Origin: Atrina japonica
Lineage: Eukaryota; Mollusca; Bivalvia; Pterioida; Pinnidae
Assembly (NCBI GenBank): GCA_030159075.1
Contig: BROG01000251.1
Location: 834,501 to 898,500, forward strand
Direction: 5' to 3'
Length of the DNA stretch: 64,000 bases
The notes under the pieces were generated by a model that was not told where the DNA came from, did no database searches, and was given only the letters and a program-made list of their open reading frames with translations. The stretch's first letter is position 1. Every line of letters begins with the position of its first letter. The position numbers and the translations under genes were made by a program. Shown here piece after piece: positions 1 through 13,900 of the stretch.

Positions 1-7
1 CTTACAT

Positions 8-1230
8 ATGGATGCTTTGGTCGTCAACGAATTGGACGAAGATGTCCTAGCTGGGATGCCATTTATTGCCCATAATGACATTACTTTACGGCCATTTAAG
101 CAATACATTAAATTAGGCGATGGATCTGTTATACAGTATGGCATTACCCCTACTGATGACTCCCCTGTAAACCGTGTGAGACGTACCCAAGCACGCTTAC
201 TACGAAACAAAGCATCTCATACTGTTGTTTGGCCAGGCTCTTTCCTCGAAGTAGACATTCCAAATGATATACACCCCGAGAGCACCCTCATTCTAGAACC
301 TAGAACCGATATTGGTAGTTCATTAAACTGGCCAAAACCAGACATAATCGAAGCTATTGGAGGTAAAGTCCGTATACCAAACCACAGTTATGAACCTCTC
401 TTAGTGAGGAAAAACGAACATGTCTGTCAAGTACACCTCATTGACACAACATCTGCCCTATCCGCACAACAATGTGCCACAACACCTCAAACTGTCAGAC
501 AGACATCCGACCTACAAGGTAACGGGAAGTTTAAACTATCTGTCAGATTCCGTAAAACTAGACCCTGATAACATACTTTCTCCAGAAACAACAGAAAATT
601 TCTGTAAATTACACCAGAGGCACGACAATGTGTTTGACTCCACGTTTAAGGGTTACAATGGGTCCATGGGAGACTTTAAATGTCACATCAATATGGGCCC
701 CGTCTTACCCCCACAACGGAAGGGACGTTTACCCCAATATTCACGTGACAAATTAGATATACTTCAAAACAAGTGTGACGAACTTGAATCACTAGGAATT
801 TTACGCAAACCAGAAGAACTAGGTATTACAGTAGAATACCTCAATCCGTCCTTCTTAGTCAAAAAACCTAATGGCAGCTTTCGCCTTGTTACAGCATTTG
901 AAGATGTTGGCCGATATAGTAAACCCCAGCCTTCTCTTATGCCTGATATTGATTCAACTTTGCGATCAATCGGTCAGTGGAAATATATTATTAACGGACC
1001 TAACAAGTGCCTTTTACCAAATCCCACTCACGAGATCGTCTATGAAATTTTGTGGGATAGTAACCCCATTCAAGGGCATAAGGGTATACACCAGATGTGC
1101 TATGGGTATGCCAGGTTCTGAAACTGCACTTTTAATGTCTGTACTTGGAGACTGCCTTCACGATGGAATCATTGCAAAACTGGCCGACGATCTCTACTGT
1201 GGAGCTAACACATTAGACCAACTATTGTGT
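8..1230 (+). pseudogene. gypsy pol remnant: protease tail and reverse transcriptase
   Basis: The first frame carries the C-terminal half of a retropepsin (LAGMPF, then IKLGDGSVIQYG). A second frame carries the RT fingers ([20 protein letters not shown]). A third carries the palm: [13 protein letters not shown] with the first catalytic Asp, MGMPGSE, and KLADDLYCG at the catalytic pair. At least two frameshifts (near 520 and 985) separate these parts. The protease active-site triad would lie before base 1. Confidence 0.85.
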
Positions 1231-1539
1231 ACTCCTATCGTTACAAAAAGCAGGCCTCTGTCTCTCACCATCAAAAACAATTGTCTGCCCTCAATCAACA
1301 ACTATCTTAGGATGGAATTGGAGCGCAGGCCAACTTTCAGCCAGTTCACACAAAATCGCAGCTTTAGCTGCTTTTTACCAGACACAGTTTTTGGACTACG
1401 ATCATTTCTAGGTGCTTACAAAGTTTTAAGTAGAGTTATCCCCAACACAGCTACTATCCTCGCACCGCTAGAAGATGCCATTGCTGGTCTTGTATCCAAG
1501 GACCAAATTCCTTACTTCGGACCCTCTTTAATGTGCTCA

Positions 1540-1990
1540 ACATAAACTAACATCTAACAGAACCATATCCTACCGAGACCAAGCGACACTTTATGGATCG
1601 TCACAGATGATCATGACTAAGCGAGGACTAGGGGCCACTTTGTATGTAATGAGAGAAAATTCACTATATTTGGCAGGTTTCTACAGCGCGAAACTGAAAA
1701 CATCAGGTACATACCGTGCGAAATTGAGGCACTTAGCATTGCCCTGCAGTGAAACATTTTAGTCCTTACATAATCCAATCTCACAACCGAACATGCGTAT
1801 TGACAGACAGCAAATGTAAATCTATAGAAAAACTAGGTCGTTAATTTTCAAGTCCCAGAGTGACTACCTTTTTGTCTACAGCTAGTAGATACCAAGTCAT
1901 CGTCAGACACCTCGCCGGATCTGCTAACATTCCGTCCGACTTTAATGCGGCCGAATGTAATGAACCACACTGTCAAATATGCAGTTTCAT
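1540..1990 (+). pseudogene. gypsy pol remnant: RNase H
   Basis: Fragments in shifting frames read GLGATLYVM and FYSAKLK, then VIVRHLAGSANIPSDFNAAE and CNEPHCQICSF. The last is the RNase H end with the H-x-x-G-x-x-N-x-x-x-D signature common in invertebrate gypsy elements. Broken by frameshifts. Confidence 0.75.
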
Positions 1991-2089
1991 TAACAAGTCG
2001 GAGGAATATTCGGTAAATGTCCAAGATATCGTGAACAACAAGTCGTCAAATACACCACACGATCAGCCTGGATCAACATACAAGCGGAG

Positions 2090-3441
2090 TGCCCCTGATC
2101 TTCGACGTACTCATGCTCACCTCAAACAAGGCACTCGACCGTCCAGGAAACTCACTAATATTAAGGATGTAAAACGATACCTTGCTAACGTCACAATAGC
2201 TAAGATGGACTCTTAGTAGTTCTTAAAAACGAGCCTTTTGAACCCTGTGATCTTATCGTTGTTCCACGTTTATGTTTTGGAAGGCTTAGTAACAGCCATG
2301 CATAAAAACTTGACCATCCTTAAACACCAAATGAATATGGTCATGAAACGCAGCTTTTACGCTCTCGATATGACTAAAGCTATTGACATGGTCTGTTTCT
2401 TGTCACACGTGTGCCGCTCTGAAAAAATTCCCAAGTCACCTTATTGAACAAACCACTACTGAACCAACAGAAGCTGTTGGTATATCATTTGCGGCTGACG
2501 TCCTAAAGCGGGAACGACAGCTTATTCTGTGAGAAACCGTTACATCTTACAAGAGCTCGTTTCTTACAAGACGAAAAACGGGACACCCTCCGTAATGCAC
2601 TCTTATGTTTAGTAATGGAATTACATCCTCTAGAAGGACCCCAAATTATAAGGGTAGATCCAGCCCCTGGCTTTTAACGTGATGACAAAGTGTTACACAC
2701 CGCATCTCCCTTGAAATAGGCCGTGTGAAAAACCCTAATAAAAATCCTGTTGCAATTGCCGAGTTGGAGAGCGAAATTCTTCGTCAAGAACCAGGCGGTG
2801 GACAAATCTCTGAACTTATTCTCACAGCTGCGTTAGCCCGACTTAATTCAAGGATAAGACATACTGGACTGTCTGCACGTGAACTTTGGACACAACGAAG
2901 TCAGTTCACCCACGATCAATTGCCGTTTAACGACCACAAAGTGATAATGTCTAAACACCATATGCGAGAACAAAATCATGAAAGCTCTCATTCTAAAGCC
3001 AAGATACATACTCCTCGCCCAACAAAAAACATTAACATAGGAGACTTATACTTGTTTGTGACCGAGATAAAACAGGCGCGCAACAGAATATTGTGGTCAA
3101 CATTGAAGGCAGTGGTGCTTCGTAAAGAAATTCGTTGGTGTCAATTACGTGCCACATCATACAAAGAGGAATGCTTTCGTATACCTAGTGAAATATCACT
3201 CAAACCGACACAATACCGAAAAGATGAGGACGATGATAATTGTGACCTGGAGGTCACACCACCGTCTGTAGTGCACCCTCCATTTGATGTTAACGTTCCA
3301 CCGTTACTTACACAACCTGCAACTGACATTGAACGTATGCAAAACGCGTCTCGCACAGAGACGAATGATACATCACTATCAACCAATAGTGTACCGCCAC
3401 AGATATCGTACCGCCACCGGATACAGTACCACGTATATTGA
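2090..3441 (+). pseudogene. gypsy pol remnant: integrase
   Basis: A zinc-binding His/Cys region (2260-2420), a damaged catalytic core with RVDPAPGF near 2655, and a long open C-terminal stretch from 2725 (ILTAALARLNSRIRHTGLSA, then GDLYLFVTEIKQARN) match a retroelement integrase with its C-terminal domain. The core is spread over several frames. The tail after 3190 is acidic and low in conservation. Confidence 0.78.
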
Positions 3442-3580
3442 TTCGCGTAGTGACTCCGATGATGACCAACAAGCGTTGTTTCTAGCAGACCTAAACGCAA
3501 GTGTATTGCACCTAAGTACTTCCAGGACTATGAACTCTATTAAACTCGTGTTAATGGCATTTCAGCCTTTGTTTGGTTAA

Positions 3581-4065
3581 TTTTTAGTTGTCATTAATTT
3601 CTGTTATTTCTGGGTATAGTAACCTAAATCGAAAGCATGAATAAGTTAATTTTACATTTTCTAGAAAGAATTTTAACCTACTAAAGGACATTATCATTTG
3701 TTCTTAATCTATAGTGACAATATTCTAGTCGCGCCAGTAAATTATTGTGTATGTATTATTTAGCAAGAGTTATTCCTCTTGACATTTAGTACTCTATTAG
3801 AGTTAAACTCTTGTGATATGAAGGTACAATGTATGTTTTTGTCATTCTGTTTTTGCGGCCATTGGCGAACACAATTAAAATTCATCCTGTTCAACTGGGA
3901 GTCCATTCTTATATATTGGCGTAGAACAAAATGTAGCAGCACCCTCTGCGGGACTCTCAGGTTTTAAAACAACAATTTTTATAAATTTCAGTTCAAGTTC
4001 TTCACAGAATGAAATACTGCCACTAAAATTCACATTGACAACATCTGAGGACTTAACGCCGGAAA
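3581..4065 (+). other. Unassigned sequence after the gypsy pol, possible 3' LTR
   Basis: AT-rich DNA with no supported gene. Its position directly after integrase and the segment near 3933-3957 (GTAGCAGCACCCTCTGCGGG) would suit a 3' LTR, but no boundary can be fixed from this window. Confidence 0.25.
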
Positions 4066-4069
4066 CAGA

Positions 4070-4530
4070 ACACATAATTTCCGGTCCTACAAATTACTGA
4101 AAACATTGGTCCTTTACCGAAAAATGAGACAGTTTGCCGAAAACATGGCACAAATTGCTGAAAACATGCATTTGAGTGTATCAATTCATTCTGAAGACAA
4201 AATTTTAGATCCTGAACTTTTCTCTTAGTCATATCAGAGACCTTTATTGTCAAATATCGTTAAACACCACCGCCATGTTGATAAAATTGAAATTGTTTTG
4301 CAAGATTGATTCAGTTAACAAAAATGAAAAAGTTATTGTTACTTCTATTGATCTAACAGTCATTACATTTAAGTTAAAAAGTAGCATTTGAAATACATCT
4401 TTGAATGGTATTTAGTGCATACACGCATGTTTTCTGCAAATTATACCGTGTTTTCAGTGATTTGTACCGTGTTTTTGGTATATACTGAGTACCGTGTTTT
4501 CGGTAATTCGTAGTATCCCATAATTTCTAT
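4070..4530. repeat. Fold-back repeat with arms built of short units
   Basis: The left arm (about 4070-4175) holds units like ACTGAAAACATGG and ACCGAAAA. The right arm (about 4425-4530) holds their reverse complement, for example ACCGTGTTTTCAG and ACCGTGTTTTCGG. Each arm has three to four units about 25 bp apart. The spacer of about 250 bp has no coding sequence. This looks like a nonautonomous inverted-repeat element. Confidence 0.6.
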
Positions 4531-4908
4531 GTTCACGAGCCATGATCAGGCCTTGCATGTTGTCCTTTGCCACTTTTTTCAACAAATGACCAAAAGTCAT
4601 TCACTTCTTCAAAGAAAAAAAGAGTATTAGGGCGAAAATTTCTACCAATATCCCACAAAGAAGCGAATACATTGATCGATTCATCCATGATGATCATCCA
4701 AGTGTATCGATCTATTTACACCTCCCTGGTCTGCAAAATGAAACGAAATGAATCGAAACCAGAAATGGAATTGATAAGTAAAAAACGAAAAAATCACGGA
4801 TTGGCTCATGTACTTATAGGAGTCCTAAGTTATTCATTATACCTATGTTAAATAGTGACATCTAAAAAAGATAACAAATTTAATGATATTGAAAAAAAAA
4901 ATAATTAC

Positions 4909-4986
4909 CAAATGATGCTGCTACATTAGCTATTAATATACAGATACCAGTACACACAAGGAATGTCTCAGCATCGTGTAACAGAC
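4909..4986 (-). CDS. ABCG exon 16: TM4 (last exon in the window)
   Basis: Exon of 78 nt reading LLHDAETF and then [18 protein letters not shown]4, ending mid-codon in the conserved ASFG. Acceptor CTTTTTCAG; donor TTG|GTAATT. I found no continuation (TM5, TM6, extracellular loop) between here and base 1, so the remaining exons should lie left of the window, with the gypsy remnant inside this intron. Confidence 0.92.
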
Positions 4987-7900
4987 CTGAAAAAGAACAA
5001 AACATAAATAAGATTGTATTTGGCTATAACATCCATTTTGTAGATTATAACTTCCGATCTTGTAGATTATAACTTCCTATCTTGTAGATCATATCTTCCT
5101 ATCTTGTAGATTATAACTTCCTATCTTGCAGATTATAACTTCCTATCATGTAGATTAAATCTTCCTATCTTGTAGATTGTAACTTCCTATCTTGTAGATC
5201 ATGTTTTAAAGGTACATTATTGAGGTTTTCAAATCGGCATCGAGCTTGAAAAACGTGTAGTAGATCTACTCTTTAACGCTTCATACTTTTACTTGTAAAA
5301 TTCCTGTACACACCTAACAATACATATTTTCACACCGGTTGGTTTTAGATGCCATTAATGGTCACAGATACTTTATTACTTTTTAAACTACAACTGCATT
5401 CTTCATAGCCCCTTCCCCAACCAATTTCGTTTGGCAGGTACATCGCGATATTAAAGCTTGTTAGAGAGTGCCATCTACCAGACCTCATCATATGCCTAAA
5501 TAAGGAATGTTAAATGACTGATAACCAATCAAATTTAGAGATGCCGATTCTATTTTAAATTTTCAAAGCACCAGATGAATAAACTGTCTGACATCGCACT
5601 GTCAATAGACTGTAAGCAAATGGAATATTTACTAAAACAAGAATGAGACGTCTCTGGATCAAGATACATTGTATCTACTTACGGTTTCCAAGATTTAATT
5701 TCAGATAAAAATTTAGTTCGACTTTCACCATTTCTAATTTACCAGTTGTATTCATCTGACTGTGAATCACTGAATGGATTGTTATGTCAGCGTGAACACA
5801 CTGCAGCTGCTGAACTTTAAAAAAAACTAGCACAAAAATGTAATAGTATCGGTATGTTAAACCATCAAAGTGCTCATAAAATATTGTTTATGTCCACTAT
5901 ATTTTTAAACATCCAGGAAATAGGTCAGAAGTGTATTATCCATGCATATCACAAAGAACTGGATATGATCAAAATATAAAAAACCATCCCAGTGAAAAAA
6001 AGGTCCTTGATCTACTAGAACTAAACAAAAAAATTCAAAGTACATGTGCATGCTGTCAATTAGAAATGAATTAATACTGAATAAGTGTTCAAAAGAAATA
6101 CTTTATTAACTGAAAATTTACATTTATATGTAATCCTAAACAAAAATTTCCAGGTATACAGATTAACAAGAAACCGCTAAAGACATAAAGGCGGTATTGA
6201 AGGATTGTAGGGCCTTGACAGAAGCTGAAAACAAGTACATGTATGTATGTATGAAATCTGTACCTCCTTTCATTGACAATAATTTACTTCAACCTGAAAC
6301 TTTGACCTACATGTAGGTAATTGTTGATCCCCATCCCCATAATTACTTTGATCCATCCCCAATATACAAACCCATATAATTTAATTGCACTTGATACAGG
6401 TAACCATAAGGCCAAATATGTAGTCGGTACCTTTATCCATTGCTACCCCCTTTACTACTTTGATCCACCCCAAAATTCAAACCCACATAATTCAATTGCA
6501 CTTGTCACAGGTAATCTGCAGGCCAAGATTTAAGTCAGTACCTCTATCCATTAGCAAGAATTTGCTTCAACCTGAAACTTAAACCAAAATGTTGATCCCC
6601 AATCCTATTCCTACATTGCTCCACCCCAATTCAATTGCACATGTCAGAAGATTCCTAAAGGCAAAGTATGAAGTCTGTATCTCTATCCTTTGCTTCCATC
6701 AAAACTTTAACCAAAATGTTGATTCCCACCCCAATTACTACTTTGATCCATCCTCTGAAATTCAAACTTGCTTTAACCTTCCCCATTACTTAACTACTTT
6801 GATCCACCTACCAAAATTCAAAAACAATGGCTGTGATGGATAGTTCTCATAAAGGTCAATCTGCATGTTAATTTTCAAAGAGATATCATCTATAGTCTTT
6901 CCACAATGGACCTAAATGTAAGAGCTAAACCAAATTGTACATATGTTAACCCAAACTCCATCCCTCATTACATCTTTGATCCACCTTCCAAATTAAAAAA
7001 CAAAAGTTGCGATGGATAGCTCTTATCAAGGTCTATCTACATTTGAAGTTTCAAAGAGATATCATCATGGTCTTCCCACAATGGAGCTAAACCAAATGGG
7101 TTATGTAGTCCACCCCATCCTCAACATTATTACTTTGATCCCCCTCCAAAATTCAAAAGAAAGGTTGTGATTGATTGTACTCATCATGGCCTATCTACAT
7201 TTTAAGTTTCAAAGAAATATCAACTATGGTCTTCCCAATGGACCTAAATCAGTAAATGCAATAGCTAAACCAAACTGTTGATGCAGTCCACCACCTCCAC
7301 CACATTATTACTTTGATCGCCCTCCAAAACTAAAAAAACAAAGGCTGTGATGGATAGTACTCATCAATGTCTATCTAAGGTCTATCTACATGTTAAGTTT
7401 CAAAAGGATATCATCAATGGTTCCTCCACTGGACCTAAATGCAAGAGCTGAACCAAATTGTTGATGAAGACAGTCCACCCCACATTATTGCTTTGATCCC
7501 CCCCAAAAAATTCAAAAACAAAGGTTGTGATGGATAGTACTCATCAAAGTCTATCTACATGTGAAGTTTCAAACTGATATCATCTATGGTCTTTCCATAA
7601 TTGACCTTAATGCCATACTAAACCAAATTATTGACGCAGACTGACAGACAGACTTCTCCATTTCATACACCAGATTTTTTTTTTCACAATCCAGCCAAAA
7701 ATAAAGAGGTCTGCCCTGAATATATTTTTTATCTGTTTTTTAACTTACCACACATCCAATAAGTCACAGTTATAAAAAGGGCTGGTATGATGATCAAAAA
7801 TGGTACCTACAGCAAAATTAATACATGATTTACTTGCAAAATGACAACCACAGTAAAATGAGATAAAAATGATCAATGAACAATATAAAAGAGATTGTAT

Positions 7901-10900
7901 GTGAAATACAAATTGTCACTAAAAGAGAAGGTATTTGGAATATCTCAGAAAGAGAATGTATGTGAAACAGGGTATCACAGATAGAGATTGTATGTGAAAC
8001 ATTGAGTAGAAAGAAAATGTAGGTGAAACATGGAGTATCACTAAAAGAGATTGTATGTGAAACACTGAGTAGAAAGAAAATGTATGTGAAACATGGAGTA
8101 GAAAGAGAATTTACTTGAAATAAGGATTGAGTATCACTGAAAGAGATTATATGTGAAACACTGAGTAGAATGAGAATGTAGGTGAAACATGGAGCAGAAA
8201 GAGAATGTAGGTATAACATGGAGTATCATTGCAAGAGAATATATGTGAAACACAAAATATATATGTATGTGAAATACAAAGTATCACTGAAAGAGAATGT
8301 ATGTGAAACATTACAGTATTACAGAATGAGATTGTATGTGAAACACAGAGTAGAAAGGGAATGTATGTGAAACACAGAGTATCACTGAAGGAGAATGTAT
8401 GTGAAACAGAGTATCACTGAAAGAGAATGTATGTGAAACACAGAGTATCACTGAAGGAGAATGTATGTGAAACACAGAGTATCACTGAAGGAGAATGTAT
8501 GTGAAACACAGAGTATCAATGAAAGAGAATGTATGTGAAACATGGAGTATATCACTTAAGGTTTTCTTTCACCGAGGATTAAATCTTCATTTTCATGTAA
8601 ACTTTTATTTTTAGTCATTACATAATTGGTTTAACATATAACATATAGTTAGTGATATAAAAGTTTATAAATTAAAAAGACTCACCTCCACCAAATTTTT
8701 ACAAATATAATACACATCAGTTCTATATAGACCTGTATGATATTCTCGTAAAAACACTGGGATTTCTAAAGGAAATACCTGCAATACAGAAAAAAAATTG
8801 ACAAACAGTAGAACCTAATTTAGTGACCACCTGTGTATAAAGACCACCTTGTCATAAGGACAGCTATTTTTGCTGTCCCAAATAGTACCATTTGTGTACC
8901 AATGAACCTCTATACAAAGACCCCTTGTGTTCATAAGAGGGTCCTTATATAGTTACAATGTATGTAAACAGAGGCTGGAACTACCTGCTCAAATGAACTT
9001 CAAACATATAATTACATAAAAGCTACAACAAAACAGAACAAAATTTTGATCAGAATATTAAGGGGAAGAAGGACACCTGGTCATGTGACCAGAATGTCAA
9101 TTCGGTAATCTAAACTGGCACTGATGTTGGCAATGGAAACAAACATGACAGAGGACACGGATTTGTCCCCCGAGGACAGAAATTGGATGGCAAATTTACA
9201 TCAAGAAGTATATAGAGTTTTCTTTGTGAATAAAATAATTAAACAGTCATGTTTTTGCATTGTCTATAAAGCACAGCTTCACCTTGTTGGGCATCTTTTG
9301 TCCTTCTGTCTGTTTCTCTCAGGCTGCAGAGACATTTTGACATAAATCCTCATAACCTTCTTATTGCATATAATACTTTTGTGAAACTTAGAGGAAAATG
9401 TTCATTGTGATCAGATGTATTGACCAGTCAAGGTCAAGATCATGTTCAAGGTCACACTCAAGGTTAAATGATAGTACAGATTTTCCTTAAAAGGATTTTT
9501 TCTTTAAAATATTCAATTTTGGCATAATTCGAGGTGTTATTTCTTTGCTACAACTGTATATACCCACTACTTGTTTTAGTGAATCTAAATACATATAATT
9601 GTTAACCATACTGAATTGATATATAAAAAATTTGATGACTATATAAATTCTTTACAGTGACCAAGTTCAAGATTTTAGTGTGATAAAAATTTGGTATTTT
9701 GGTGATCACAGCTTTTAGTTTTCTTTATCCACCAATAAAAGCATAAAAACACATGGATACCATGATTTTAGATCAAATTATACCAAGCTAGCTAGTAAAA
9801 TATGAGTTTTTAAAATAAATGTTTTTAATGAGAAGGACAGTTGATGAAAAAAAATCAAAATCAAAGAAATCTTGCATACATAAATATCCCTTATATACCC
9901 ATAAATGTGCCAGACTATTCATTCTGCTGATTCATACAGTTATAATGAATAAATAGAAAAATTTGATGATTATTTTTTGTATGCCCCAGGGTACCCTTCT
10001 TCCCCTTAAGCTAAAGGCTTCAACAGTCTAAACAGCTCAAACAGATGATAATATTATAGTTAAAAGTTTTTAAGCTCCATGTACCTCACCTCTGGTCAGT
10101 ATACTGGGTTCCACCCTTGATGGAACTTAAGATGATTTTGAGGAAGTTTGGTCATCTCTTCCCTGGTACATAAAATATTTGCAAGAAATTTTGAATTCAC
10201 ACACTTCCATTTACAAATTTACACAAAAGTCAATATGTCTCTCAAAATAAAATTAATTTCTAGAATGCTGAAATGTTAATAATGGCAGAAATCTCCCCTA
10301 ACATTACTTACATTTAACACTGCAAACATGTTTGCGAATGTTAAATTAGTCAGCCAAAGAAATAGAATTCCATTGACGTTCATTACTTCATCTTGACTAT
10401 AGTCATCATTAGTCTTAAGGTAAACCAATCCCAACACTAAAGCAATGATCTGTGGAGAACAAAAACAAATTTTAAATATATCATCATGTAAAATGTTCAC
10501 GATGAACAATCGCATGACAAATAGCAATGTTTTATTCCCTCAAAAGTGATGAAAAATATGGATCGAGTCTGACACATAACACAAATTTATTTTTAGTTTT
10601 TCAACTTTAGCAATTATAGTATAAAATTTGAACCATATTAAGTATTCGTTCAAAGCTTAAGTAATTTGAAATGTACGTATTTCATATAAAATGAAATAAA
10701 CTAGTGAACACCTTGAAATATATGATATTAAATATATCAGAATAATTATGATAAGTTTTTGTCATTAATACACAAATTAAACATTTATCTCTTAAAAAAA
10801 ATGAAATGTCAGAAATATTTCTCACTTACAAATGTCTGCATGAATTTAACTCGGATAACTAATGGATCTCTCATGGTTGTAATCCAGCTCCTCCACATCA

Positions 10901-13900
10901 CAGTCCTCAATTGTGTAAAGTAAGAAGAACCATAGCTGTAATTTAATTAATGTAACAGTGTGTAAGTAGCTGATAATCAGTAACAAGAGGCTGAAATATG
11001 AATCTTAGCAGTAACCTAAGTTCCTGTCCTGTCTATAAAATCACCTGACCCAGGGGATACCAGTAACCTAAGTTCCTGTCATGTCTATAAAATCACCTGA
11101 CACAGGGGATACCAGTAACCTAAGTTCCTGTCCTGTCTATAAAATCACCTGACACAGGGGATATCGGTAACTTTAGTTCTTGCCCTGTATATAAAATCAC
11201 CTGACCCAGGGAACACCAGTAACCTGAGTTCCTGTCCTGTCTATAAAATCACCTGACCCACGGGATACCAGTAATCTGAGTTCCTGTCCTGTCTATAAAA
11301 TCACCTGACCCACGGGATACCAGTAACCTGAGTTCCTGTCCTGTCTATAAAATCACCTGATCCACAGGATACAAGTAACCTGAGTTCCTGTCCTGTCTAT
11401 AAAATCACCTGATCCACAGGATACCAGTAACCTGAGTTCCTGTCCTGTCTATAAAATCACCTGACCCACAGGATACCAGTAACCTGAGTTCCTGTCCTGT
11501 CTATAAAATCACCTGATCCACAGGATACCAGTAACGTGAGTTCCTGTCCTGTCTATAAAATCACCTCACCCACGGGATACCAGTAACCTGAATTCCTGTC
11601 TCACCCTCATCTTAAAGTTAATGGAATCTGGGAAAAGTATGTTCAAAAATAAGAATGCTCCAAATGTTAAAGATGAAGCACCACTAAGTCCATTAGATTC
11701 TTTAAAGTGAATGAAGTTGGCCGAGTCCTTATTCTGTTTTGTATGGTGAATGATCCAGTTAATTGTAGGATGGTAGTTAAAGTGTTGTACTTACCTTACT
11801 GTGTCTGTTTCAGCCTGGAAAGAAACAATACAAATAATAGAAGTAACTTGTTTTTAAGCAATGGCAAATCAAATTACATATCAACGTGACTTTGACCAAA
11901 ACCTTTACCAAAGGGACTGACAGATGCACGGACTTTAAATAAAATGACAAATTTGTTAAATACTTTAATAGTTTCTGCAGCAATTTCAAAATTTTCATTT
12001 TTATGGTAGCAGCCACTTTTACTCTAAATTTAATCATGGATGCCAAGTTTCAATCTACCTTAGAGCAATATGCTGCAAGTTATCATCATAAGCAAACTTC
12101 TCTACATGCAGTTCAGCATTAAGACGTAACAGATTGCTACAGAAGAAACTAAATAGTGTCTTAAAAAATCACAATATCATTTGTACATGTAAAACTATAT
12201 AATACTTACCTGATCAAGCTTCAACCATTATATGACCTTGACCTCTATTACATTAGGTAAAGGTCATAACATAAGTTATGAATACCTTTACATTACCATG
12301 AAGATTGATTCTATTTCTTTCTAATATTTGCTTGGACAAAAAAATCACTGTTAATTCCACTATAAACATTCTCTAAGGGTCATGACACAACCTAACTGAG
12401 GGTACACTTTTTGTGAGAAATAAAAGAGAAATTATTGTTACAAATTAAATAATGTAGCCATTCTTACCACAACACTGATACCATTACATTCCATTGCTGA
12501 ATTCCCAAGTTCACTTATTTCTCTCCCCATGTTCTGTGAACGCTCTGTTTTTTCAAATGAATCACATAATTTCTAAAACAGAAAATGGTGATTATTTTTC
12601 TCCATTAGTCCAGAAGAATTTCATGCATCTTCAAATTACAGATCAACATTTCATTGCAAAACAACCACTTGCTGTAAATGTGTGCATGTTGTAATTGTGC
12701 GTGCTCTACAAATGACGTCACTTCTGTAAACAAAGCATCAATCCAGCGTCTTATAAATCCAGATATTGTATATATTGGATTAGAAAAAGTAAATACTTTT
12801 GATATCATAAGAAAGTAGGTATTGCTTGTGCTAAGATTAATAACAATAAGGCCCCAGAATTCTCACAATATATTTTATTACTCGATGTCAACAGAGGCAC
12901 ATGTCGGCAAGATGAACTCCACCCACTGCCAATCACAATTAACAAAATCTCCCTACCTATGATTGAGCCTTTCATAGTGCATATAGACTGTATAAACAAT
13001 GCTTAACACATAAACATGATAAAACAGTGGTGCATAAATTCTGTTATACCTTAATATTAGTTTGGTCAACATTCTACAATGCTAATCCCTCATACCTGAT
13101 GAGAGATCGGCATCTAGACGATCAGTCGCAATTTTGTTATGTGAGGTCACAGCCAACACTGAAGGTTTACAATGAAACCATGGAAGCCTTGAGATGCTAA
13201 AATGGGATGAACTTTAAATAAAACTTTTTTTTATCTTAATAATTTATTTTCATACCAATTGGAATACTTAGACTTACTTCATAAATAAGTAAAAATTTGA
13301 ATAATAATCAAATACAATTCACAACATACAGCATATTGGTCTGATTTTTATTTTTTGTTCTTCTGATTTATCAAGTAATTTTTTCAGTCAATTAATACAG
13401 TTCATGTAACAGTTCAGTTTTTTAGAATTTTTTAAATAAATAAGAATTTACTGGTGTATTTAATAATTGACATAATTTAAATATGGTAAAACAAAAAGCA
13501 TGTTTGAATTTTTTGTGAATTATAATACAAATAAATCTTCCAATTTAAACAAAAATTTAAAAAAATAATATTTTTTTTTCAGGTAATGGATGAAAAGAAG
13601 GAGAAATTAAAAAAGGCATATGAATTCTATAAATCATCAAAAGAGTCAATTAGACTTGCAGCCAAATTATATAATTTACCTGAGTCAACCCTTCGTACTG
13701 CAATAAAAAATCCCTAAAGGTTTTTAACAAATGCGGGTAGAAAGCTTTACATTACCCAGAATGAGGAACAACTCCTAGCTAAACACTGTAAAAATTTTGC
13801 CTCTATCGTATATGGTTATTAAAAAAGTCAAGTAGTAAACCTTGCCTCAAATAATCTGGAAGCAAAAAATGAGAAAATATTTCCAACAAATGAATGGTTT

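Larger units (their letters stand above)
1..3580 (+). mobile_element. Degenerate Ty3/gypsy-like LTR retrotransposon, pol region
   Basis: Protease, reverse transcriptase, RNase H and integrase remnants follow each other in that order on the plus strand, which is the Ty3/gypsy order. The left part (gag and 5' LTR) is outside the window. Frame changes occur near 520 and 985 and again through RNase H and integrase, with several stops, so the copy is dead. It sits antisense in the intron after ABCG exon 16. No env-like reading frame is seen after integrase. The 3' LTR could not be delimited because its partner is off the edge. Confidence 0.85.

Noticed and set aside
3581..3965. A defined 3' LTR for the gypsy element
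   Set aside because: No TG...CA boundary, polypurine tract or matching 5' LTR can be shown, as the 5' side is outside the window.
4567..4851. Plus-strand ORF of 94 codons
   Set aside because: No domain, no splice-supported neighbour, and it lies antisense in the intron after exon 16.
7830..8560. CRISPR-like regular array
   Set aside because: Repeats are contiguous with no unique spacers, and the window is eukaryotic. It is a minisatellite; the same applies at 11008-11605 and 24985-25830.
9121..9345. 73-codon ORF as a gene
   Set aside because: It lies inside the TTAA-flanked element and shows no transposase or other domain.
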